A model generated the notes under the pieces. The model was not told the DNA's origin, ran no database searches, and was given only the letters and a program-made list of their open reading frames with translations. Below are positions 11,149 to 19,471 of a stretch of DNA of 25,208 nt, in pieces (position 1 is the stretch's first letter; each line of letters starts with the position of its first letter). A program made the position numbers and the translations under genes. Origin of the DNA: Terana coerulea (taxonomy: Eukaryota; Basidiomycota; Agaricomycetes; Polyporales; Phanerochaetaceae); NCBI GenBank assembly GCA_024811115.1, contig JAKOGH010000489.1, forward strand, positions 1-25,208, written 5' to 3'.

Positions 11149-11213
11149 CAGTCAACCCCGGCTCAACGCGCACCCCACCTCAACGCGTGGCATTAAGCGC
11201 CTCCCGCCAAAGA
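11149..11213 (+). repeat. Left terminal inverted repeat of the MITE
   Basis: Pairs with 11262-11328. The match is nearly perfect for the outer 23 bp, then has four mismatches in eight bases, then matches again across CCTCAACGCGTGG and loosely to CGCCAAA. Confidence 0.8.
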
Positions 11214-11261
11214 AGCCCGTCAGACGGGTGACCTCACCCCACCAAACGACGCCCAGGGAGC

Positions 11262-11328
11262 TCTTTTGGCGGAGAAGCGCCCGTAACCACGCGTTGAGGC
11301 GTCGCGCGCGTTGAGCCGGGGTTGGCTG
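11262..11328 (-). repeat. Right terminal inverted repeat of the MITE
   Basis: Inverted partner of 11149-11213; its outermost bases read CAGCCAACCCCGG on the minus strand, one mismatch (C for T at position 4) from the left end. Confidence 0.8.
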
Positions 11329-11446
11329 TACTACAAGACACGTTGCAGGGCCGCCAATACTTCCGGAGAGCTGGACGTTACTCTCTGCGGCCACCATGTC
11401 GCCCTAAACCAACGAGCTGTTTTCAAGACTGCATGCGGTCAGTTTC

Positions 11447-11899
11447 ATGCATTCCGCGAGAATCGATGTGACTAACTGCCAAAGATATCAGTCGGGACGC
11501 GATGGAAATGTTCGATGGGTTGCCCCTGAACTCTTACGCACAGGACCAGGTAAGACAACAGGACGGCCAACGAGCGCGAGCGACATATACCCGTTTGCGT
11601 GGGTCTGTATGGAGGTGAGATCGACATATTACGTACGGCTTTGGGAGTCACTTAAATATCAACGATCTCCCTAGCTATACACTGGGAACGATCCATATCC
11701 CGAGTACGTGGAAACCGCAGACGTGCGGGCGGCCGTACTGCGAGGTGAACGGCCAGTGAAGGCACCTGTCATGGAAAGCTGCTCCGCCGAGATGCACGAA
11801 GGACTATGGGCACTGTGCTGCGGCGCGTGGAGTGCTACACCGGAGTCGAGGCCAGCTGCGAGCGAAGTCGTGTCTAGGCTCAGAGCGGCTCCTTTCCGG
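11447..11899 (+). pseudogene. Orphan C-lobe fragment of a TKL kinase
   Basis: Two exons joined by a GT-AG intron at 11615-11674 (60 bp), phase 0, at the same place as the last intron of the two full TKL genes. The first piece has GRDGNVRWVAPELL (end of activation loop and APE) then SASDIYPFAWVCMEV; the second begins LYTGNDPYPEYVETAD and runs through LWALCCGAWSATPESRPAAS to about 11899. Glycine loop, lysine, HGD loop and DFG are absent upstream, so it cannot be an active kinase. In SDIYPF a Pro replaces the usual Ser. The frame stays open to a stop at 12427, about 175 codons past the kinase end, with no recognisable domain. The MITE lies 118 bp upstream of the fragment, where the missing N-lobe would be expected, but sequence left of the MITE is not kinase either. 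Confidence 0.75.
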
Positions 11900-13117
11900 T
11901 ACATTTCGGACCTCTACGACATATCCTGCAGTACTACTACCCTTAGCATACACGTCAGCTGGTTGAGCTGTTTGTATAACATGTCTACGTACCCCGGAAT
12001 ATTGGCTGTTCAACCAAGCACCAGTGGCCGCCGAGCTCGAGCAGTGTCGAAAGACATACGCTTAGTCCCGTGTAGTGCATGCACATGTACTATCCTCAGC
12101 CATGCTCAGATGAGCATCGCTCTGTGGGAAAGTGCTACTTCGACGGAGTGGGACTGGTGGACTTTGTCGCGAATTGAGCGTGGTGGCGGTTCCGTGCCAA
12201 GCATGCGGCGCCGCTGCTTTGTTGGGCGTCTGCTTTTGGCGTTAGAGCCGTTGTCCCGGAAACACATTTGCGGGCGCTTCAAAGCTTCAACCGTGACCTC
12301 ACTCCTGCCTCCGCTAACACTATACCTGCCCACCCCGGTCATACGTTCCACCACCTCAAACTCAAGCTTGAAGCTTGAAGTTTCTCACGTTAGCCTAGTT
12401 GCAACACGTACATTGCACGCTGTGTAGCAAGTCATCCCCCAGCGCACAGTTCTCGCTCCAGCCTGCACGAATTTCGACGAACTAACGACGGTAACTGTGC
12501 TCGAGCTCGAAGGATCTCATTCTGAGTGGCATTTGGGAGAATACAATGGATGTATCGTGAGCATATCCCCACCATACAGTTTTAGCATCACCACTGCTAG
12601 TCTCGCACTTGCCGCTCTGCCAGTGAGACGCTCCGGCATGCTGAAGGTCCGCGATGACCCTCATCTCGTCACCCTTCGTCCACGGCATGCACTCATTGAG
12701 CATTCTGTCTTCGCTTTTGTGGTGCCATTCTGGCGGAGCCTTTGCAAGCTGTGGTCTTGGCGACACGAGTTGAGTGGCTGCAGTACTGCGGTTTCGAGTG
12801 ACCGTTAACGCTAACTTCATGGTAGTTCTCAGGTCATGGGATAGTCAGATGATCAAAATCTATGGAGCGGCAGTCTTCAAGGCTAGTACGTACTTGGTGA
12901 AAATGACCTGCGTCCGTTACTCTGAGTTGCGGTGGAATGCGCGCAAACTTTGTATCACGCTCCTCGATATGATTACAGTCAGGTATAGAAGCTATACTTA
13001 TTCATTGCGCGATGTTACAAGCAGGCCTTGGATAGCTCTGAGGTACACAAAATGTCGCCACAGTACAAGTCAAGTGTAAAATGAAGCAAGGTAGGTGCGG
13101 AACTGGCGCTCAACGCC
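11900..13117. other. Stretch with open frames but no assigned gene
   Basis: Holds the open extension of the TKL fragment (to 12427) and short plus frames at 12497-12808 and 12774-13079. A passage around 12440-12560 (LTTVTVLELEG, then SEWHLGEYNG) reads like a beta-rich protein segment but has no start and no consistent splice partner. A small imperfect palindrome built on AAGCTTGAAGCTTGAAG sits near 12366. Nothing else was recognised. Confidence 0.25.
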
Positions 13118-14475
13118 CTAAGATCGTCCTGAGCCACGTAAAACTTCCAATATCTGAAGAACACGAAGGAACACACCGGAGGATATCCACATCCCGAGTC
13201 TGAGGAAAGAAAACACATCTAGGATTGCCGACTGTGCCCAAATCTCGTTCTGGCCGCGCAACCTGCTCGCGCGTTGAAGGCGTGACATGCCCGACCTGAT
13301 CTTCTGCCAGCGTCGCAATACTTCGTTGGCATCCGGTCTTGCATTCGGATCCTTGGAAGTCATGACTCTTGCTAAAGGCTCCAGGAACTTCACGTTCGAG
13401 AATTTCTAGCCATAGCGTATACTGAGTGAGCACTGATCACGTAGTTCTGCATGCAAACCTACTCTCAAGAATTCCGTTCTGAAGACATTTCCGATGATGA
13501 AAATATCCACTTTGAACGGGTCGTAAGGTCTTGTTGACGATAGCTCAGGGACCTCTCTGTCACGGCCAAGCCTCCCCGTCGCTGTCTTCGGATGCACGTC
13601 GGGAGGAATGTGCACCGAAATGCCAAAATCAACGAAGTAATATTTGACCGAGGCCTGCGTCCTGGACAATTGAGGGGCTGAATCACTCATGTCTGGGAGG
13701 TAGTTCACTTTCACTGGATGGAAGCCCTGCGGATACAGGGCGCTCGCATCCATCATCAGATTCTTGCGAGTGCAATCCCTGTCAGCAGGCTCAGCACGTT
13801 AGTGCATATCGCACATACTGAATCTGGATGCATACCTGTGTGCTATCCCTTGCTCGTGGATGAACGCAAGACCCTGTGACGCCGTTAGACGGGCTTCAAG
13901 CAGTGCGCTGTTTCGCGCACCTCCAGTATTTGGTCGGCAAACTCTACGACATCATCCACGACCTCAAACGGCGGGTCGTCCATCAAGCGCAGGAAAGGCA
14001 TGACCAAGTAGGAGGTTTCTGCCGCAGCGTCGTCCTGAATGACCTCTACCACGGGAACGCAGTGGTTCCGAGGATCAGTGAGTAGCTCCACGCTCGATAG
14101 CATGGAGGCTATACGCGTTTCCTCGTCTCCAGTAACCACACGCTTGATGAACACAAGCTTGTTGTCTTCAATGCGAGTAGCGTCGATCATACTGCCGATC
14201 TAAATAACTGTCAGTCTGTACTAGAGCTAGACATGAGCACTAGGACATACGCGTATGCTTGCAAAGTCTTCGTGTCTCTCAAAATGAGCGTTGGCATCCT
14301 TCCAAGACGGAGTCCAGCCTGGTTGGTATCGAGGACGAAGACGGTATCCACGCGATTCCAAGAAAGGGCCCTTGTCTCTCCATTCCCGTTCTGAATTGGT
14401 GAGCGTCGCGGCACTCTCTGATATTTCCTCGTTCACGCGACGTAGCATCTCCGCGTTGGACTCGGCGCGACTCAT
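13118..14475 (-). CDS. FunK1-type fungal protein kinase, intact copy C
   Basis: Five exons (14475-14251, 14199-13921, 13873-13836, 13778-13463, 13405-13118) encode 381 aa; introns are GT-AG, 47-57 bp. ATG at 14475-14473 opens MSRAES, like MSRAEA in copy A. Shared N-terminal motif FLESRGYRLRPRYQPGW; ATP-binding lysine in LVFIKRV (Lys94); catalytic loop AHRDCTRKNLMMD (Asp182, Asn187); FVDFG with DFG at 231-233; DREVPELS; YDPFKVDIFIIGNVF; then MTSKDPNARPDANEVLRRWQ. The last about 60 residues include a hydrophobic run (VFSFLRLGMWISSGVFLRVL) that could be a membrane-associating tail. No glycine-rich loop or APE is visible, as in the other copies. All expected catalytic residues are present and the frame is intact, making this the reference copy here. 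Substrate and pathway are unknown. Confidence 0.9.
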
Positions 14476-15188
14476 TTCGTGAGTGTATGGTGTAGGCTGG
14501 AAGGTGAGGGGTGTATGTGAACGGTGAATGTCGAGTGGTGACCTCTAGTAACGAGGAGCAATCAAGCACGCGCGAAGGTTTGTTCCAGTGATCACGTAAT
14601 ATCATTGACGTTGGTCTGAATGAACAATAAGCACGTGTGGGCGTCTGTAACCACACCTTTGCTTCCTGACCTCGACGTTCCGCTTTGACTCACAAGGACA
14701 ACCTTTTGCGACATCGGCTACTCTGGCTTGGAAATAGGAAGCTATGCGGATTGACGGCTCTCGTCATATGCCACAGGTGGCATTGTTCTTCACGCGTAGT
14801 TTCAGCGGTGCGCTGATGGATCATATCGCCACTATACGTCTCCGTTGGACTATCTCTCCAAGCGGACGCTTGCTGCCCGCTTTACGGTATGCGCCTGTTC
14901 TAGATTCTGGGTCCTTGAGCTTACTCTGTTTGGTCGCTCAGGGCAATGTCCGTCTCGGATATTTGGCTTCACACGAGACCGCATCCAGGTTGCGCTCCTC
15001 CGCCATCTACGGGTTCGCCCACGAATACAGCTGGCGAGAAACTTGGTCTGAGCAGGTCGTCAACTCCCACTACTTCCTTAACGTGCACTGGAGCAGGTCT
15101 CCGTCACATCCACACTCCTTATCGTAACTTCAGTAAGTGTGCTCTAGTGCGCGATCCTACATGCCATACCACAGAAGTTCTCACCGTT
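14476..15188. other. Divergent intergenic region between copy C and the helical-protein gene
   Basis: Promoter region for both neighbours. Three overlapping plus frames are open (14744-15127, 14845-15051, 14946-15515). The one from 14946 runs in frame into the helical-protein gene, and a GTAAGT to CCACAG interval at 15131-15173 could be an intron, so the gene at 15189 may have upstream coding exons. The 14744 frame (127 codons) has no motif. Confidence 0.3.
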
Positions 15189-15752
15189 ATGCCCAGGATC
15201 GAGCGTAATCTCAACATAATGGACCTGACGACTCTGCAACAAGTGTCTCCCGCACAGATTGCGTCTTTGTGCACTGCCGTCTTAGCAACCTACACCACTG
15301 TGAAGAAGGGTTATACTGTTCTCCGCGCGTTGTGCCTCGAAAATCCCAACGACACCTTCAGTGCTATGAGAGCACAGCTGAAGGAGATTGAGGATGGTCT
15401 TGAGATGTTGGAGAAGCATCAGGCTAGTGACCTCATGAAGTGCGGACAAGCGGCGTCCCAAGGCAAGTCCGACTATAGAGATGTGGAGGATTTGCGGAAG
15501 ACTTGGCAAAAGTGAGTTTGTAATGGGTCTCGGGATTGTTCAACTTACCTACTCTTATGAAGATGTCATAAACTATGGACGCGTTACAAGCTGCAGCTGC
15601 AGGAATATTTTCCCTCCAAATACCAGCTGGTGAATACATCTGCGGGGGAGACGCTGTATAAGGAGATTCTGGACCTTAAGAACGACGTGAAGGAGCTCGA
15701 GCAAGACTATCTGGCGAGTGCTTGCTTGACCTCAATCTTCCCGTTGCCCTGA
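15189..15752 (+). CDS. Small all-helical protein of unknown function
   Basis: Two exons, 15189-15511 and 15563-15752, with one GT-AG intron of 51 bp in phase 2, give 170 aa. It is predicted by eye to be almost entirely helical: IASLCTAVLATYTTVKKGYT, MRAQLKEIEDGLEMLEKHQ, DVEDLRKTWQKCHKLWTRYK, LYKEILDLKNDVKELEQDYL. The pattern (an amphipathic N-terminal helix followed by coiled-coil-like helices) resembles the four-helix N-terminal modules of fungal signalling and cell-death proteins (HeLo-like), but no signature residue proves this. The start is uncertain: ATG at 15189 or 15219 fit, and the frame stays open upstream to 14946 with a possible intron at 15131-15173. It lies about 950 bp upstream of a TKL kinase on the same strand and head-to-head with copy C. 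Confidence 0.7.
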
Positions 15753-16698
15753 TCTCATGGTGCGATTCGCTACTGTAGCGAACAACGCTGATTGTTCTGT
15801 ACGACGACGACGAACTTCAGGCTGACTGAGACCCCGGGTCCAAGGCTGCGTAGCATTGCGGGCGCACTACTGTCGTTTCATCCAATCGCCCGCCAGACTA
15901 TGGAGTTGCCTTGTATCTCTTGTCCAGAGGGACGATACCATGCCGAGGGGGTGCTCTATTGAGTTTGTACGTTTTCGTAGTAGTTGCCACTGTTCTGTAC
16001 TCGTATAACGAAGCGTGTGACGTGTCCGAATACATTCTGCTTGACGTATGGTACTCGAGATAGTGACTATTGCACGGTGGGGGTCCTGAGGGGTTCTAAA
16101 GGGATTCCGTCATAAAGCCGCCCAAGAACAAATGCGCGTAAACAACCAAGTTCGTGCAGTCTTGCTTTTGCTCTTGGTCAACCTGCCTCACTACAAATCC
16201 AAATCCTCTTTACCCACGCTACTTCGCGCAGGATATGAATGTGCATCGATCCAGATGGTTCTGCCTTTCCATGCCCATGCAAGCGATTGTCGCAGTGAAG
16301 AACACCTGCCTTACCAGGTCGACCCGCCCTGTCAGTGAGTACAAGGATAATTTTACGCCTTCCCTGCTGCTCTGACCGGTCGACATTGATTCACGCCGAA
16401 TGTACAGGTACCTGCACAGCGTGCCTACGGACCTTTCTTGAACCTTACCGCACATGGCGGCGGCACGCTTGGACGCATTCCACAACAAGAAGAACTGAAG
16501 AAGCTGAAGTATTCTTCACCGACCACTCATATATATAGTGAGACCTTGATTCGCCGCTCTGCACCCCGGATACCTAGGTGAATACGGTCTCCTCAAGTCA
16601 CAAGTTTCCCCAGATTACTTGCATCACGCCTTGTATCACCCATGTCCATGTATGTCTCCTACTGCATTGTCATATCCAGATACTCCTGACAATCTCCA
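15753..16698. other. Stretch upstream of the second TKL kinase, possible gene remnants
   Basis: Between the helical-protein stop and the presumed kinase start. Plausible splice pairs exist at 16322-16390 (GTGAGT to TGTACAG), and short plus frames flank them (16132-16338, 16154-16375, 16335-16538), giving at most about 100 residues without a known motif. A TATA-like ATATATATAG sits near 16530, about 165 bp upstream of the presumed kinase start. No repeat was recognised. Confidence 0.3.
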
Positions 16699-19471
16699 AT
16701 GAAGCACGCCCCCTGACCGTATTCTCAAGGATCTTCCCAAGCTACCTCTTGAGATAACCTGTACGTGCTCGTTCACAGTCGTGGGCTGACTGAACGGTTG
16801 CTGCCTTCTCACAAAATTTTGAATATAGATCTGCATCTCAACCTCGTACAACGCCGGACAGACTCTGCTTCTATTACCGTACTCATCGGCGACAATTCTG
16901 TCTACCAATCAGAGCCACTCGCCCCTCATGGTGACTTCGTGTACCGCTGGGTGACAAAGACAGAGCCTGCCTCCCAGATGTACGTTGCTGATCTGTGGAT
17001 GTTCGATGCTCATGGCTCACCGTCTTTTCGTTTCTTTCGCTTTTTCTACTTCCCTTTCGACAGCGTTATCTCGCCCGCAGTGTACAGCATAGCCTTCGTC
17101 GTAACTGTCCACTCCAAGTCAATGCTTCAGCAAGCTACCACATTGTGCTCGAAGGTTCACATAAAGCTCGTGGATCTTCTTATAGGTATGAAGAACGTGC
17201 TACTACCCAACGCTCATTACTAAGCAATTTTCAAGGCGGAGGAGAATGCCCAGTGACACTACCAGGGAAAGCGAAGCCAATGGGCTTTCTCCAAGCCGCC
17301 CTGTTCATCAGCATACCAACACTGGACTTCACAAAACTGCAGCTGAAGATCCCAACTATCGTGCCTGTAACCGAGTACATCCGGACCATCATAAACCGCT
17401 TGCCCGTTATCTATGACTACATGAACGCAGAGTCGAAGCAATGCTACGTAAGCGCTCTCATCGGAGCTATCGTGTGTTGGTGACATGATCTAAACATCCA
17501 CTTCGAAGACAACCTCCCGCACACTTCTAGCCGCGCTTTGGCAGTTGTGGCGTGCGGAGCTTCCGCGAGTAGTCCAAGAGAAGCTATCCGAAAATACCCG
17601 GCAAGCCCATAGGACAGTGGGCTCGATCATGGTTGCTCAGGATAACGCCCTGGAAGACGTGATTCTTCAAATCCACTGGCAACTGGAGTTTGTCGCACAG
17701 TACCTAGCAAGATGCGCCAAGCGGAAGGAGGCCGCTCATCCTAGAGCCAAGGACCTCATTACACGTCTCATTGCAAGCACCGCTCGTGGTATTGTCCTTG
17801 TATATCAATGGGCTGAGACTGATTATGGTCAGTTTATTAATTCTTTACCCGGACTCTCTCACTTACTGCGCAAGCCCAGCTTCGACATGGAGAAGCTGGG
17901 AATTCTGGGCTACCCGAAAGGCACTGTCGGTAGAGGCCAGAGCGATATATCAAGAAGCCATCAGGGACTGTCAAGAGATTCAGTACGACTTCATCAGTCT
18001 CGCATACGAAATGCATCGTATCTTCGGATCGCACAACCTTCCCCGTTGCCGGCCAACGTGGACGGAATACTCAGTTTCCTCTACGAGCGCTCTCTTGCGG
18101 AGGAGGCTCAGGGCGTCTCGCGAGGTCCATACACGAGTACGTTTGAGTGCTTGCTAGGACCCGCAGTACAAAAGGCTTACACCTGGCTTGAGGAGGTGAG
18201 TGATTGCCACTAGTAGATGATTCGGCTCGTATTAAAGCTACGATACCGACAGGAATTCGCCGTCAGTCAGACCTGCGAGTCCCGGGATGCTGTACGCCGC
18301 CTCATCACACATCTCGCTCAACGATCAGGCCGGCTGCCCCAGTCGTTGATGGTCAGCAATGTCAAGTACTACCAGCCCAGTAAGGAGCCTCCACTTCCCG
18401 TGGCAATCGGTGGCTTCGCGGATGTGTACAAGGGAATATGGGACCGAGGCAACAACGACAAGCGTGTCGTCGCGATCAAGGAGCTTCGGTTGTTCGCTGG
18501 TCCCGAGGAGTTGCGCAAGCGGAAGCAGGTGAGATCCCGCATTGAGTGACTCTATACAGACTGTCTCTAACATTTCTTTTGTAGAATATGTACCTGGAGA
18601 TACTGACCTGTCGCACCCTTGAACATCCGAATATCCACGTCATCTCCGGGGTTCCTAATGAACTCAACTCGCTCTCTGTTATCAGTCTATGGCTCAATAA
18701 TGGGAATGTGCACCAGTACCTCAACAAAACTGCGCATCTCCACAGCTTTTCTCAGCCTTACTGGCTGTTTAATAAGTGGGTACGTTGGTGTTTGGATTTT
18801 GCCAGCGCAAGGGACGGTATTGATATAATGTGCTGTCAGATTTGTCAGATAGCCGAGGCCATGAGATATCTGCATAGCGAAGGTATGGTTCATGGCGACT
18901 TGCGAGGTGTAAGTTGTCTGTTACATCGATTTATTTCGCCTATAACATGCACAATTTCAGCCTAACGTTCTCGTTGATGACAATGAGAATGCCAAAGTTA
19001 CCGACTTTGGGTTGTCGGTCTACGTGAACGGTCATAGCCAAAACTACGCCTCGTTTCGTACAGGGAATTACCAGTGGGCGGCCCCGAAATGCTCCGTCCT
19101 GTGAATGGGAAGAAGCTTCGACCGACCAAAGCCGCCGACGTGTACTCGTTCTCGCATGTGTGCATCGAGGTCAGTCCGCGGTTGAATTTCGTCCGTCGCC
19201 TGCGCTGGCTGACAATGAGCAACTTCAGCTTTACTCTCGTAAAACCGCCCCTTATCCTGACCGTACTGAGGACGACCTGTCTATCGGGACGTTCATTGAT
19301 GAGATTACGAAGCCTTTGAATCCTGTGCGGCCCGCTAGATCGGAAGGTATATCCGATGTCTTGTGGAATACTCTACAAGGACTGTGGGCTGCCGATCCAG
19401 GTCTTCGGCCTACAGCTGAAGAAGTCGTTCGCCAAGTGGCAGTGCTCGAGCAGCGCCCTGGCCATATATAA
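16699..19471 (+). pseudogene. TKL-type kinase with C2-like domain, frames broken
   Basis: Paralogue of the kinase at 3980-6719 with the same 11-exon plan: 16699-16760, 16829-17000, 17064-17185, 17236-17447, 17509-17827, 17880-18195, 18253-18528, 18585-18779, 18840-18908, 18961-19169, 19229-19471. The C2-like part reads SASITVLIGDNSVYQ and VYSIAFVVTVHS; a helical middle follows (EARAIYQEAIRDCQEIQYDF). Kinase motifs: IGGFADVYKG, lysine in VVAIKEL, MVHGDLRGPNVLVDD, TDFGLSVY, AADVYSFSHVCIEV, and LWAADPGLRPTAEE. Exon 6 (316 bp) and exon 10 (209 bp) are each one base short; the shifts fall at C-runs 18041-18044 and 19082-19085, the second inside the APE motif. The ATG at 16699 is out of frame with exon 1 by a third C-run (16709-16713). 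Either a recent pseudogene or under-called homopolymers; everything else is well preserved. Confidence 0.82.

Larger units (their letters stand above)
11149..11328. mobile_element. 180-bp MITE, Tc1/mariner-like (TA target duplication)
   Basis: The element starts CAGTCAACCCCGGCTCAACG and ends with its near-perfect inverted complement; it is flanked by TA at 11147-11148 and 11329-11330. About 37 of the first 42 bases match between the two ends and similarity continues to roughly 65 bp. Each arm holds CTCAACGCG twice (left arm 11162-11170 and 11179-11187), which could be transposase-binding sites. The middle carries no coding capacity. TA duplication plus CAGT-type ends fit a non-autonomous Tc1/mariner (possibly pogo/Fot-like) element; the superfamily is inferred from this, no transposase is present. 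Confidence 0.85.

Noticed and set aside
11152..11397. 81-codon minus-strand open frame
   Set aside because: It is mostly the inverted repeats and centre of the MITE, which carries no recognisable protein.
11708..12427. Full 239-codon frame as a single gene
   Set aside because: Only the part up to about 11899 matches a TKL C-lobe, and the real exon begins at 11675; the remainder has no recognisable content and may be open by chance.
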